DNA of 64,000 nucleotides from Bisporella sp. PMI_857 (GCA_021307315.1 JAJSPD010000031.1:434001-498000), one strand, 5' to 3'; shown: positions 13,838 through 26,466, counted from the first letter of the stretch. Numbers and translations: made by a program. The notes: generated from the letters alone by a model not told the origin.

Positions 13838-14139
13838 CTTGCTTCTGGATAATATATACTAGCGATTATACAATGTGAAGCATCAGCAAGAATGACAATT
13901 GAGAGGCGCTCGCCGCATGGTCGAGGTGTCGTCTTGGAAACCCGCTCCCTCCCAGGATCTGGGGAAAGGTTGGGCTTCGGTGGAGCAGAAACATGGGGTT
14001 CGGCTCGGCAAATGACAGCCCGAACAGCCCACTTTAAAGTTCACAAAACATGTGAATTTCGTTCAAGCTGCTGGTCTAGGCTGGTCTGACAACCAGCACC
14101 TCCACGACCACAGAGGGCAATGTTCAGTTCGACGACACT
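13838..14139. promoter_or_regulatory. Divergent promoter acyltransferase / POP4
   Basis: This 302-bp gap is shared by two genes reading outward (starts at 13837 minus and 14140 plus). A TATATA-like string is at 13851-13857 close to the acyltransferase start. Confidence 0.55.
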
Positions 14140-14835
14140 ATGGCACCTAAAGAGACAAACGTAGCAATCTCATTATTATCAAGAGCCCACTCCCCGGACT
14201 CCACCTCGCGAATCTACACCCAAAAAATCGCAACCCGACCCCTCCATCTCAAACCCACCGCCCCGGACAACGCGCAGCTCCTCCGCCGTCGAGAGCGCCT
14301 CAAGAAGCTCGCAAACCGCAAGAAGAAGCTAAAACCGCGCCCGCTCTCCTCCCGGCAGAAACGCGCCCTGGGCCTCTACGACATCCCGCCCGCCTCCCAG
14401 AAATACGGCATCTATGAGCCGCTGCACAAGATGTGGACGGGGTATATCCACGAGATCTTGGGGGAGAATCGGCCGGTGAGCGCCGCGACGGCGGCGAAGC
14501 TGTGTAGCGCGGAGTTCGTGGGGGCGGAGGTGGAGGTTGTGAGGAGCCGGTGCGTGAGCCGGGTGGGCGTGCGCGGGATCGTGGTTAAGGATAGCAAGTT
14601 CACCTTTGAGGTTGTTACGAGGGGGGATGCGGTGAAGGTGTTGCCGAAGGAAGGGACGGTCTTTAGGGTTGCTGTTCCGGAGGTGAGCGAGGGGAGGGGA
14701 GGGGAAGGAGGGGGAGAAGATGATAAGGAAGGGAGCAAGGATTTGGTCTTTGAGCTGCATGGTGACCAGTTCATCTTCCGAGCGGCGGATCGGGCGAACA
14801 GGAAGTTCAAGCCAAAATATCTTCCGGACCTTTGA
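14140..14835 (+). CDS. POP4: Ribonuclease P/MRP protein subunit POP4 (Rpp29)
   Basis: Pop4/Rpp29 is a protein subunit of RNase P (tRNA 5' processing) and RNase MRP (rRNA processing). It is a single exon of 231 residues. The basic linker RRRERLKKLANRKKKLKPRP and the SSRQKRALGLYDIP segment (about residues 50-85) match the family. The Rpp29 core follows: YEPLHKMWTGYIHEILG, then the Sm-like barrel AEFVGAEVEVVRSRCVSRVGVRGIVVKDSKFTFEVVT, ending in the conserved FELHGDQFIFRAADRANRKFKPK. A Gly/Glu-rich insertion (GRGGEGGGEDDKEG) interrupts the barrel. The second half of the gene is strikingly GC-rich compared with its neighbours. Confidence 0.92.
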   Translation: MAPKETNVAISLLSRAHSPDSTSRIYTQKIATRPLHLKPTAPDNAQLLRRRERLKKLANRKKKLKPRPLSSRQKRALGLYDIPPASQKYGIYEPLHKMWTGYIHEILGENRPVSAATAAKLCSAEFVGAEVEVVRSRCVSRVGVRGIVVKDSKFTFEVVTRGDAVKVLPKEGTVFRVAVPEVSEGRGGEGGGEDDKEGSKDLVFELHGDQFIFRAADRANRKFKPKYLPDL

Positions 14836-15652
14836 GGCGTGGCTTTGCACCCTGTTCTGCGGGATGAGTTAATGGAAAGCATCTTCTGGACCGTCCAAGC
14901 ACGAAACGATTGCAATGCAACATCAAATGCATTTCCACCTTCATGAAGACCGTATCCATGAATAAGTGCTGCATTGCGCTAAACTTGCAGCTACCGAATA
15001 CAGGTCAATGGATATGTGCCAAAGCAGCAAACGCGGCTTGGGTTTCATGAAGTGTGAGAAGTCAATAACAGCTCACGTAATCTGTTGCAGATCGGATGTC
15101 CATTCGCTCGTTACACCTAGGGGGGGGCGGACCTCACCCAGGAATCTCAGTCAGCGAGGTTGTGTTGCAGATATTAATTTGTAGAATAGGCTGGCTAAGA
15201 AGGGATGAAAACATTATATTACAAGAATTTGTTCATTGACTAAGCGTTAGTCTTTCGAGAAGAATGAGTTGCTACACACAATTAGAAAACCGTGGAGAAA
15301 CCTTTAGTCTCGTGGGATGTTAAATCCATTATGCTAGTGGGATGCATTATTATTAATGTCCTGTAATATCTTTAGTTCCCATAGCTATGTAGCGCCAGAT
15401 AGCTACAAATAAATAGCCTCATACACAGTAACCGTAACTCCATGCTGTCCTTTAAATGCTTTCCATACAATCATGTCTCGTCAGTCCTTCCCACAACTCC
15501 TATAGAAGCTCTGGCGACAAGCCATCAAGCTCTATTTACGTGATCTCCAGGCCCAAACACTGCCAATGTAGGCACCAAGAACTCTCTTTTAATGTTCTAA
15601 CAAATACAATATAAAAGGTAGACTAAGGGGTTTAATTCTGCGTCAGACAATA
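14836..15652. other. Convergent intergenic region
   Basis: This gap lies between the 3' ends of POP4 and the Zn2Cys6 gene. There is a G8 run at 15120-15127. No coding sequence is supported. Confidence 0.5.
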
Positions 15653-17984
15653 TCATGTCCAGCTATGGTTAAACTGAGAATGTTGCGGTTGCGAGGGTGG
15701 CATATAATGTTGTTGGTACGGATGGTTGGGTAGCGAGAAGTCAGCAGATTTCAAAAGCGGATTCAGAATACCGCTTGGAATTGCTCTGGGTTGAGGTTGA
15801 GATTGAGGTGGTGCTAGTGGCAGATTGCTGACCGAGGCTTGAGTATTTGGAAAGAATTGTGCAACAGAAACTTGAGGTGCAGCCATTTGTTGCGGCGCAG
15901 CCTCTTCACTTGGCCAACCCCATTTGACCTTCAATTCTTTGTTTAAAAATCCAACTTTCCAGCCGGTTTCTTTCCGAATCTTCTCAAAGATCTCCAGCAC
16001 TTCTTCTTGTTCGCGGCGTACCACAAGGCATTCAGCAGCGATAGCCAGGGAGCGGAGTGCAACACTAGCAACCCCTCTATCTTTGACGTGTGCTGTGATA
16101 CCACAGATTTGATGAGCATGAGTCATCAGCATGGAGTTCATTTCCTCAGTCTCCTTGGACATCAAAGGATTGATCTGTGCTAATAGACACATTGCGGTAT
16201 GGTAGAACAAGCGGCCGACAATTGTTGCACGCTTGATAAGCCTAAAATAAAATTAGCATGTCTCACAGCATTCTGATAGAATTTCTCACCAAACTTCTGG
16301 GAAAGCGGATTTTGTTGCCGTTTGTGTGGGATATAGGTAGGCCATTGGGTGCATTGTTCTTGGAATCTTGGAATTCCAGCTGTCACATAAAGCCTTCAAT
16401 TTTTGCCATTCATTAAATCGGTTCCTCACCCGAGCTTGTTCGTCCTGCGGTGAGGGCTCCTTGAAACGTGGTATCGAAGCTCGGAAATTAGCAATCTTCC
16501 CGACAATGTAGAGCATACGATGAACCCAGAGTTCCTCGTTGCCTACTGGGTCTTCTCTATGAAAGTCCATATCGACACCCCACTGATCTGGCTCCCATGC
16601 AACTTGCCAATTGAAGTGCAGACAGCTCAGTAGCTCCATGCCCACATTCAACCAAAAGCAAGCGGCGCCAATTCCCGTACTCCTCGCGCTCCAACCACAC
16701 TCCTTGATTAGTGCTCGTGCACCAGCAATGTGATTCATCCGCTGCATTGCTTTCTCTGACATGATTTCATAGACATTGAGGATCACCGCCGTTGTTGCAC
16801 ACATGACCGTGTCTCTTTCGGGGTTTTGCAAGCACCGGAGAAGTTGTGTGGTCGCCGTATCATAATAGTACAAAGCTTTGTCTTCGTGATACATCGGGTT
16901 GACAAGAGTAAGATGTCGAGCTCCACAAGCTAGGAATGCATTGAGTAACATTGGTTCTCCAAGGGAATGAAAAGGCAGCAGCCTGGAGAAGTGTTTCATG
17001 GAGTCCATGCTATCCATCCAAAGCCCGACCTCCTCAACGAAGACCTGCATAAACAACACTTCCTCGGCGGTATTTAGATAATCTCTTGTCTCGGTCCTAG
17101 GAGGAGTCAAAATTCGATCCGGATTGCTGTATGATGTTGAAGGTGGTGCAAGATACGAGCCATCACTGCCAGCATGAGAGTGGTGCCGGCTTGTATTCCT
17201 TGAGTGAGACTGCTCTTGCTTCATAGATAGACCAATATCCGAAAATGACCCATTTAATTGTAAGGGCGGTAGAGCATTGTTCTCCGAGGTTATCATCGGG
17301 TCGATCACAGTTTGTAATGGTACATCATATGGTTGTTTGCGCGGAGGAGTCACAGTTTGCTGAAGTTTAGCATAACGACTCAATCCACCAACGTATTCAG
17401 AAGCAATCTCTCGCGACTCATCTTGGAAGACAACTGTGAAGCTCGTTAGCCGCTGTCAACTAAAGAACCTTATATTGCCTAACCTTTCCAGTCTGCAGTT
17501 GGTGGGAGAATCTTCGGTGATTTTACAGTTGTGTCGATGAAATTCAGGCGTACACCCCTCTTACACTCTCGGCTAGACTTCTTGCAGTTCAAACTAGAGC
17601 CAACGGTCAACACAGTGTGTAGCAGAGCGTCATTTCCACGTACCAGTCTGGAACTCCTTCATCACATTTCAAATGTCTTTCTCTGCATGTAAGACACCCT
17701 GTCCGAACCCGCTTTGGCTTATTTGTTGCATCCGCGGCAGGCCTATCTGGTGCTGGCATTTGATTGACTGATTTTTCCCCAGACTTGTTGTCCTTTGCTT
17801 GCTTCGTGACTCGTTTGGTAGGAGGCGCAGGGCTCGAATAATTCGGCGGGGTGAGCTGTTGATCGCCTGCTAATGTCAAGTCCGAGACCGTAGATGCCGA
17901 ATACAGCGGCGACTGGTTCGACTGGACTTGGTATGGATAATCAAATGTAGGCGCAAGATACCCCTGACTATCGAAGGCCGCCAC
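15653..17984 (-). CDS. Zn2Cys6 transcription factor with fungal-specific C-terminal domain
   Basis: A fungal transcription factor of about 727 residues in four exons: 17984-17644, 17593-17484, 17433-16290 and 16241-15653. The binuclear zinc cluster is split by the first intron and reads CLTCRERHLKCDEGVPDC then LNCKKSSREC once spliced, giving the spacing CX2CX6CX6CX2CX6C. Basic residues flank it (NKPKRVRTG and KRGVRLNF). The middle and C-terminal part (for example ACGARHLTLVNP...YHEDKALYYYDTATTQLL) matches the fungal transcription factor 2 type. The C-terminal about 75 residues are Gln/Pro/His-rich. The overall organisation recalls the OefC group of Aspergillus, but I do not assert orthology. 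Its targets are unknown. Confidence 0.85.
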
Positions 17985-20173
17985 GATGAAGATTCTGCGA
18001 TCAACTCGCAGTATTGGCCTTAGATATTCGATTATGCTCCCACTTTCGATGTCTGCAAGCCAGACTCAATGACGCTTCTCTGTTGATCAAAGCCAGGAGA
18101 GACTCGGGAAGCCTGGAAACGGTGTTGTGCAGACTTGTATGCAAGAAAGTGCTTGAGCGGGGATATTCGAGCTGGGCTGGCCAAACTTCAGAGGAAGACG
18201 CTTCTTTTAGTGTTAACGAGGTCTGAAAGCGGGTTCGCAGGGATTTCAAAGATCAAGATAGTTGTTGTAGTTTGAAGAAATCCTAGAGAATGAGACCAAA
18301 AGTGATATTCGGGGGTAATCGTATGGGATCGAAGGGACGAGAACCAGATGGCGTGTATGCTTGAAAGTTAAGATCAAAGTCAAACCATCGAGACACAAGT
18401 TCTGGCGAGAGATGCTGGGCAACACTCGTTTCTGCTTGCCCCAAAAGTAATCGCTTAAGCCCTGTGACACAGGGGTTGGGAGATCCGGAAGATGATGGCT
18501 TGAATGAGACGTATGTCGATGATACAACAGTGGGACACAACCACGAAAGGAAAAAAAAAAGAAGTCAAAGAATATAGCAAGATGAGACGAAGATGGGGGG
18601 AAACTGAGGAGAGAAGTGATCGAAAAACAATGATCGGATAGAGATGCGGCTTTCGTTTTCAATCCCAGATTACGAGGCACGCATTGCGTTGTTTCGATCT
18701 GATGGGGGGAGACGGAAGAGGTCATGGCTTGACAGGGCAGGGATTGTTGGGGGGGAGGGGGGGGAGGGAGAAGAATTTGATAGGACTCACTATGGGAGTA
18801 GGTACAGTAATGTACAGGCCCTCGACAGGCTTAGCTACAAGCTAGTTACAGGCTAACTACAGGGCCTTGGGGAGAACCAGATTGCCGGCAGAGGCACACC
18901 AAGAAGCCGGATGGGGGGGCCTGTTCATATGTTGACCCTTGCTCCCTCGTCAGAGGCGTTCGTTCTGTTCGATTGTGACTGGCGCACTTGCGGGTAGTGT
19001 ACCAAAGTATTTGATAACTTATTATTTTAGTTATTGCTTTTTCAGCGCGTGTAGCCTATCCAAGATCAAAGCAGGAACTCCGAACAAGGATAAGAAATGC
19101 ATCTTATTGTGATCAGCAACCTTGCCCAGCTAGGCCCTCCTCTGCAATGTTTATTTTGTATGTTTCCTGCGTGCGTTGTGTTCTGCCTGTGGCTTGGGGG
19201 GCTTTGCCGACCCTACAGCGGGTATTCTTATCTGACATCGTTCTGTACAGTAGCTGCTTGTCCCGGTTCCTCCTCAACCTAACGGTTCGGTCTCACGAAA
19301 CGCAAGCACCCGTCCTTCATTGGACCATGAGCGAAGGGAATGCAGGAATAAATTGAGAGCAAGGTCCCGATCTATTCTAGTGGTAATCAACAACTGACAG
19401 CACCAGCCACAACCCCGAAATGGGGCTGGCAGCACCCGGATGATGCGCCTTCCGTCTTGACTATTCAACCCTATTCTCCTTATTCCCCCGGACCGTACCT
19501 AGTTAACCTACCAACAAAAGCATATTTGACTGACTCGGCCAGCCGCGTGATGTACATGATGGAATGCACGAAATGAAAAACCATCACCCGTAGCGGTGCC
19601 TCTCACGGCCTTCTAGATATCTGAAGAAATCGGCAAAAACATGATTGAACTGGTACTCCTCCCCCTATGGATCCTGTCATACCAATTCTTACATTCCCCT
19701 TTGAGGTGGTATGACATGATTAATAGGACCAGGTTCTTACGCATTCAATATTGAAGTGCATTCAGGTCCGATCTAAGGCATATCCATTTTTCAATACCAA
19801 TCAAGTCATCAAGGGTAAATTATTGTGTTTCGAGCTGTGACGCTTTCAAGTAACGAGGTTGGCTCATGATGTAAAATTTGACATGTGATCACGTGACACC
19901 TTCAACCATTCCATGCCAACTCTCAGCGTCCTGTGGTGTTCACACCAGAATGGTATATATCCGCACATGCACATGAAAAATAGGTCCCTTGCGCAGATCA
20001 GCCACCCCAATATTCGGAGGGCCCTGTTGATCTTCGAGAGTTCCCACTTTCTCCAGAAAAGTTGGCGGAAGATGCAGGAGCGTATAACAACTTGACGTTG
20101 AGAAAATTGATTAGAAGGATCCCCCGTAACATCGACGCCACATCTCACCGTCGTTGGCGCTGCCACAACTGCA
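17985..20173. other. Long intergenic region, divergent promoter of the Zn2Cys6 gene and ASA1
   Basis: About 2.2 kb. The part at 18250-18725 is pyrimidine-rich when read on the minus strand, suggesting a long 5' leader for the Zn2Cys6 gene. Around 18795-18865 short TACAGG/CTACA motifs recur (tacaggc, ctacaagctagttacaggctaactacagg). G-runs lie at 18750-18770. No coding sequence is supported. Confidence 0.5.
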
Positions 20174-21547
20174 ATGTCCTTACCTCCCGCTCAGCCTGCG
20201 TATATACTTCGTGGCCACGCAGCTCAGATACACTCCACGTCCTTCATTCGGGGTAACAGTCAGCTTGTGTCGGGAGATGCTGATGGTTGGATCATCATTT
20301 GGAGTATTGCTATCAAGCGTCCCGTTGCAGTCTGGAAGGCTCATGAAGGAGCCATACTGGGAGCGCAGGCTTGGGGCGATGAAAGGTTAATCACGTGAGT
20401 TATTGTCTTTCATCTTGGCTCGGGTTGTAGGCTCTCCATTATGAAATCGATGGGTCTTTCTGGGTAGTCTTGCTTAACTATGCAGAATTTGAGCCTTTGA
20501 CCTTTCTTATGGTGAAATGAAAATGTGAGCAGATTGCACGAATATGTCTAATTGCTTGACTAGTCACGGAAAAGATAATAAGCTCATAGTGTGGAAGTTA
20601 TCTGGTGATGATGAGGCTTCAATGAGCACCGTGCTTCCTGTCGATACGCCACAAGGGCCCTGGAAACAGCCATGGCTTGTCTACGTACTTCATGTGAATA
20701 CAATGAATTTCTGCTCGTTTGCACAGTGTATACCACGGTCGTCTACTTTTCCATCAGATGATACTCAAGTGGATGAGTTGCTGATAGCCGTGCCAAACAC
20801 CATGAGTTCTGAGACTGTATGTTTCATATATTTTATAAATTTCATATTCCTAATATGCTTCAGGTCGACATCTTCCACTTCCCATCGTCTAAGAGAATAC
20901 ATACAGTACCAGGCGATGCATCGATAAAAGGTGGAATGGTGATGGCTGTTTCCATCTTCTACCATCCTCAAAGTACGAACCTGACAGTCATTGCGGGCTA
21001 CGAAAGTGGACATAGCGCTGTCTCGCAGTTTTCCTCTGACACATGGTCTGTCCTATATTCTACAAAATCACACAGCCAGCCAATTCTTTCACTTGACGTC
21101 TCTCCTTCCAAAGACTTTTACCTCACATCGTCAGCTGATGCGGTAGTCGCTAAGCATCCGATCCCAGTATCAGTCGACAGTGTCATCATATCCGTTGATA
21201 ATATGCCACTGAAAACGGTGCAAACGAAGCACTCCGGTCAGCAAGGACTGAGGGTGAGAAACGACGGAAAGATCTTTGCGACTGCAGGATGGGATTCCAA
21301 GGTCCGTGTCTATTCGGGGAAGAGCATGAAAGAGTTGGCTGTTTTGAAGTGGCATAAGGAAGGATGTTATTCAGTAGCCTTTGCAGATGTTGTGGAAGAC
21401 ACAAGTGAAGAAGGCGAAGATAAAGCGCTTGTCACAAGATTGGGCACGATGACCGTCAAAGAGGAGAGGCTATGGAAAGCAAAAACGGCGCATTGGCTCG
21501 CAGTAGGCAGTAAAGATGGCAAGGTTAGCTTATGGGATATCTATTAA
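20174..21547 (+). CDS. ASA1: ASTRA-associated WD40 protein ASA1
   Basis: Asa1 is a WD40-repeat subunit of the ASTRA complex (Tra1/TTT-linked chromatin factor). Exons are 20174-20394, 20564-20816 and 20864-21547, about 385 residues. The N terminus (MSLPPAQPAYILRGHAAQIHS) and the repeat cores SGDADGWIIIWS, GKDNKLIVWKL, FATAGWDSKVRVYSG and LAVGSKDGKVSLWDIY are typical of fungal ASA1. Fusing exons 1 and 2 restores the repeat RLITHGKDNKLIVW. An acidic insert (EDTSEEGEDK) lies between the last two repeats. The start at 20174 is chosen because it begins directly with the first repeat. Confidence 0.88.
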
Positions 21548-21845
21548 GTGAATGAAAGCTTGGTAGAAGAATTCTTCTAGGAGGCTCATAATTGCGGGAT
21601 ACCCAATGACCATCGCCATATTGGAATCATGATTGATTGAGCTCCCAAAGGGTGTGGTTACACCGACACTTGGACCAATCGAACATTGCTCTCTGGTATA
21701 ATCCTAGCACAGCCACCCCAACGACTTTCCACAAGGCTGCTTCGCGACCCAGCATATATACTATAGGCTTTCACTGAGCCTGACATCCTGCAGAGTGTGC
21801 CAGCCTTTCTCCATCTTTCCACTTCTTCATCTGATCCTAAAAATC
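21548..21845 (+). promoter_or_regulatory. Upstream region of the HeLo-like/ankyrin gene with TATA-like box
   Basis: A TATATA string at about 21754-21760 (gcatatatactatagg) lies about 90 bp before the ATG at 21846 and is a reasonable TATA box. Confidence 0.4.
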
Positions 21846-24061
21846 ATGGCCGAGGTCGTAGGGGTGGTCGCAAGCGGTATCGCCGTCGGGACTCTGGGTA
21901 TCAAGGTGATCCAAAGCACCGCGGAGCTAAAAGGTTTCTGGGATAATATCCAAGAAGCACCAGAGGACATCGCAGATCTCTTGTACGAGGCCAAGCTGAT
22001 TGGCGAAGTAATACTCCGTTTCGAAGAGGAAACGAAATGCAGCTCTTCCGTAACCTTTGGACCAGAGCTAGAGAAACTTGCGGCCGATTGCTTACAGCAC
22101 TGTTATGCTGCCTCGGAGAAATTGCGGCTCCTGGCAGAAGATTTAGCGGCTACTTTGAGTAAGAAGACTGGATACCGTCGATTAGTGGCGTCTACAAAGG
22201 TAGTCTTAAAGAAAGACCAGATAAAAAAGTATCGTTCTCGCTTAGAAGGCGCCGTAAGACTATTACATATGTCGAGGCAATGCTACGTAGAGTGAGTAAT
22301 TATTCAAATCGCAGAAGAATCGAACCCAGGTTTTCTATCAAGCCTCTTTAAAGTTCTCATTTTTGAACTCGTTCCTTTCTGACATCGTCTAGAGCACAAC
22401 AACGTCATATATGTTCCGTTTTCTCTCATGTCTTGATGAATGGTTCAAAACCACCACATCTCACTTTAGATGGACCTTCCATACAACAAACAAGTAGTGA
22501 CACAAGCATTTCTCCAGGAGCTAGGCGCTTAATTCAAACTAGTAACATTGTTTCTACAGCACCACCGACCGCATTCAACTGGTTTCGGTACCTTTGCGGA
22601 AAAGCAGTATATAGCGAATATTATGTATCATCTAATGATGCTAAAAATAAGTCAAAAGATAAAGAATATCGGAAATACGCCAGGTTACAATATCGATGGC
22701 CAGGCTGGCTAGCCAACCAAGTCTGGATAACTTCCAGCTACACACAACCCAATATTTGGGATTTCAACATGCGGATATACAATGTCATACCTAGAGATTC
22801 GGTAATTTTTGATTTCATAAAGCAAGGCAATATAGAGGCTATCAAGACACTTTTTAAGAGAAAAGCTGCATCCCCATTTGATAAAAGTGATGAAGATGGT
22901 TGGACTCTTCTTCATGTAAAACTACCCCATATCCTTGTTCTTGTATATACCAACATGCTGACTATCTTTTTCTTGTAGCATGCGGTTTTCCATGGAAATC
23001 TGGCTATTATGCAACTTTTGATTGAAAATGGAGCGAGTACCGATGAACCTGATTTTAATATGGAGTATTGTTCTGCCCGAAAAGATGTAGATGTATGGAC
23101 TAATTCTTATAGATCCCCGTTCAGAAAACTTATTTGGTTTTCTAGTAGTTTAACCTTTTTTCGGAATACACTATCTCCAGTGACTGACATGTTTCGTCTG
23201 CTTATAAATGCTGGGGAGTGCGACTTCTTTGAACCAGATAAGCTACCTATATGGGGCCTACTTTTCTATGGACCCACAAGCTCTCTCGCTCTGTTTCTAG
23301 ATGCATCAATGCAGTCTAATAGAGAAATCCCTTTGCTAGAGAGGCATCGTCTCGCTCTCCTATTGGCTACCTATGATAGGCACAATGCACCTACGCTTAT
23401 CCGAACTGCTTTAGGACACCATCCCTTTGAGTCACTAGAATTAGAGCTTGAGGATAAACATGGCCAAACATTGGTGTCTAATATTATGTTTTCATTACGG
23501 GGATTCGTACAAAGAATAGGACGAAATTCCAATGTTTTAGAGCTTGGAACTAAAAGACTTGATCCCATATATTCAGCAGCAGGCAACATTACTCCCATGG
23601 ACTTTTTAATCCTTTACTGGGTCCCGCTAATTCGAGATTTGGCGAACGCGGGTGCAGATCTTCACCACATTGTTGATGGCCGTAGTACTTTCCTCGATGT
23701 CTGTGAGTTGAAGTACGAGATAAATTGGAGGCTCCACCAAGAGAGCTTACGCCGTTGGCTTCAACTATTGGCAGACGCAGGAATTGATTTGACAAAATTT
23801 GGTAAAGCCGAAGCCACCCTTCTTCAGCAATATGACCAGGAAGGCAACCACAAACGCTTATATAGGTGCTATTGGCAACGCCTGATCGGCTTCTCCTACG
23901 GCGCTCGACCAAGCGATTGGGAATTCTGGTTTGAGGAACATTCGGACAAGTTTGCTGGGCAGTTCTGGTACATGATTGACCACCCTGAGTTGAAGATGCC
24001 AGGAGCGTGGGTCGAAGATGGTGATGATGATGATAATAGCAGTGACGACGATTGGTATTAG
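21846..24061 (+). CDS. HeLo-like N-terminal domain plus ankyrin repeat protein
   Basis: About 683 residues in three exons: 21846-22291, 22393-22915 and 22979-24061. Residues 1-150 (MAEVVGVVASGIAVGTLGIKVIQS...) match the fungal Helo-like N-terminal domain, the membrane-active or signalling module at the head of many fungal NLR-like and incompatibility proteins. A linker of about 130 residues follows without a recognisable NACHT domain (no P-loop seen). Ankyrin units begin near FIKQGNIEAIKTLFKRKAASPFDKSDEDGWTLLH and continue across the second intron as HAVFHGNLAIMQLLIENGAS. Later units are degenerate (LINAGECDFFEPDK; LLADAGIDLTKFG). The C terminus is acidic (DGDDDDNSSDDDWY). All splices keep frame and no internal stop is present, so it looks functional. 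A role in self/non-self recognition is inference. Confidence 0.8.
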
Positions 24062-26133
24062 GAGTGAAGATCAAGAGAAGGGCTAACGCTTTATGGCCAG
24101 CGTACTCAACGGAGACTAAACACAATTTCAGACAAGTCGAGACCGAGCACACTTATAAGATTCAATCGTCGTTTAACACTACAATCCTTCGCCAACCAGA
24201 ACCTCAAATGAGCCATCATCGCAAAAGTAGACAGGACGACTTATCCCCAAAGAGAGATCATTTAATTTCTTTGCCGAAAACACACTTAACCCGATTATTA
24301 AATAATGTCAGAAATCAGATAGCATTTTCGGAGCACAATGCAGGTTGTCTGTAGCAGCTTTCAGAGGACAGCAACCTCAATTATCGTATGTCTAGAAATA
24401 ATAAGTTAGTATTTTATGGCAGCATGCTTTTTCGAACACGGCAAGGACTGACCCTCTCAAGATACAACTTCTTCGGTGTTAGCTTTTAGAAAGATAAAAA
24501 AATGCTATTCGCCAGCGCTGGATTAATTATTGGATATTGCCTACCATTTCCAGTGCAATGGCACACGAACCTGACGCATCTCTTCCGCTGGAAAGTTTAG
24601 GCATGGTTTTTGAAACGGGTATAAGGCTATTTCACTTTAGCATAAAACAACCATTCTTGACTCAATTATAAAACTCGTCAATATCACAATCAACTAGATG
24701 CTAAGTGACCTCTTTGCTCTGTCAAAGTGTCTTTAATTCCAGAACATTGGCTGCCCACAAAAATTGAGTATTGGAAACCAATAATAAGATCAGCCCCGAC
24801 TTTCTCAGCCAAAGAGTTACGCTATACGCTGATGCCCCCTGATATTACTGTGAGGATGCTACGGTATGATTGAGACCGCTTCGAATCTTTTTCTTCGTAA
24901 TGCACTTCATCTGCATAAATATATGTATAAACATTTTCCTCCTGTTACATTTTTACAAAGCCGTTGTGTTTCATGGCAGTTTCCAACCAGTATGAGTCTC
25001 CACTCCAGCTCACGCTCTAGTATACAAATGTAACGAGTCCTATCAGGAATTCAGCAGCCAGCAGGTTCCTAATCCACTCCTGAAGTCCCCAACCCACATC
25101 TTCGAATGCGACGAGTGCGATCGGTCATTTGGCAATCAGCAATCTCTTGAGCGTTTCAACTCCTTTAGTTACAATTTCAGAATGCAATCGTTCCTTTTAG
25201 AGTTAGGCAGCCCCTGCAAATGTTATATCCAAGGTTGTCAAGCCTATAGTTGCTGGTGCAGTGGGTGACGGTACGCGTTGAGCTAGCGCAGTTTAATGAG
25301 GTCAGCCACGTTCTGCATGCGAGATTCACGATACTTTAGAGGCATTTCGCTTCAAACAGAATCCTGTATGCGAGGCGGGAATGGTCGACTAGACGTAGGG
25401 TGATAGAAATTGATCTCCCAAAGCATAATAAAATTTTCTAGTGTTCAGCTATCCACATGTAGGCACAGCCGATCTCCTTTCCCACCATCTCAAAACCTGC
25501 ATCGACAGCAGAGAACCTGTCTCGCACCTTCATCTACTAAAGAGCTCATCCAAGCCTCATCAATGTGTCAGTGAGATCCCTCCCTTGCCGCAGTTGATAC
25601 AACGCGCCTAGAGTGCTTCGGCACTCTGGTTTGGGCTACAGGGGTGATAATGACCTCTCAGAGGAGCGTTGACAAACAACTGAAGTACATCGAAAGCGAA
25701 CTACGGTACATCCTGCAGCGTGGCTCGCAAAATTTAAAGACCGGGCCTTCGTGTCATGTCTTGAAATTTCATTCTATCGTTTTTCCCGCCGATCCTCTGC
25801 CATCCTTTCCCCCCAGGGCTAGGCGGGATCGTCTCTCTTCTCTAGCGTCACACTCCTCCATCCGCAGACAGTACTGTCTATCACTCCCGACTCTTAAAAG
25901 TCTTGCTGGGGAAGCGGATCTCCAGTCACTCCATCGGGATTAGGGCGGCGTGTTGCTCATTGCCTGTCTGTGGGAGAAGGGAAAGACTTCTGGGAAAGGG
26001 CATTGTTTTGACGACGATCTCTCTCTCTCTCCAACAGATCCGAGCCTGCTTATTGGCGGTGGCCATTTGCTTGACACTACTATCGCTGTGTATGCAGAGG
26101 GAAGATTAAGAAGCCTCTAGAAAGCCTCCTCCA
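24062..26133. other. AT-rich start of the accessory island, no intact gene
   Basis: The sequence from here to about 47 kb is visibly more AT-rich than the flanks. The only coding signal I recognise in this stretch is a decayed C2H2 zinc-finger fragment near 25.1 kb, listed separately. Confidence 0.5.
25072..25260 (+). pseudogene. Remnant of a C2H2 zinc-finger protein gene
   Basis: Reading plus-strand codons from about 25072 gives NPLLKSPTHIFECDECDRSF, then GNQQSLERFNS. The C-X2-C half and the spacing to the second ligand pair match the repeated fungal C2H2 units that normally end in a QHLNS...H-type motif. Both His positions are lost here, and no open frame continues far on either side. I infer a decayed copy. 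About 60 codons are recognisable. Confidence 0.45.
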
Positions 26134-26466
26134 TTATCGGGCAGGCTCCATGTATGCATATGCTAAATCCCCCTGGCCTGAAGGCCGCGACGGGCTGTCC
26201 GCAACCAGTGTAATATCGTAGTGTCCAGGCGGCAAAGCATTTCGAATCTGTTCATCCGTCATCCCTAAGACTACCTTCTGATAGCGCATTCTTTCCTCTA
26301 TAGTAACACTATATGGACTGCGATTTCGCTGAGAAGCAATACCCGTTGGGTCGGCGTTGTTTTCCGGGCTGGCTTGCGGGGCTGGGGCGGGGTGAGCAGG
26401 CACGGGCTTATTTTTCTTCGTTTTTTTCATACGCAATTTTCTTCGTAACCTTTGAAAAAGAGACAT
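26134..26466 (-). CDS. Hypothetical protein, 110 residues
   Basis: A short open frame beginning MSLFQRLRRKLRMKKTKKNK, with a strongly basic N terminus (possibly nuclear or membrane-binding). A Pro/Ala-rich linker and a better-composed C-terminal half follow (SVTIEERMRYQKVVLGMTDEQIRNALPPGHYDITLV). That half has the feel of a real conserved segment rather than random sequence. I do not recognise the family. The start at 26466 is chosen over 26532 because the extra 22 residues look like leader sequence. It could be a spurious frame. Confidence 0.4.
   Translation of the reverse strand: MSLFQRLRRKLRMKKTKKNKPVPAHPAPAPQASPENNADPTGIASQRNRSPYSVTIEERMRYQKVVLGMTDEQIRNALPPGHYDITLVADSPSRPSGQGDLAYAYMEPAR

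Noticed and set aside
14329..14915. Long minus-strand frames opposite POP4
   Set aside because: Shadows caused by the high GC content of POP4, whose protein is unmistakable.
18246..18725. 159-codon minus-strand open frame upstream of the Zn2Cys6 gene
   Set aside because: Composition is pyrimidine-tract driven (Ser/Phe/Leu runs) and it lies where the 5' leader of that gene should be; no domain.
25644..25943. 99-codon plus-strand frame near the C2H2 remnant
   Set aside because: No domain and Ser/Arg/Pro-biased composition; not supported.
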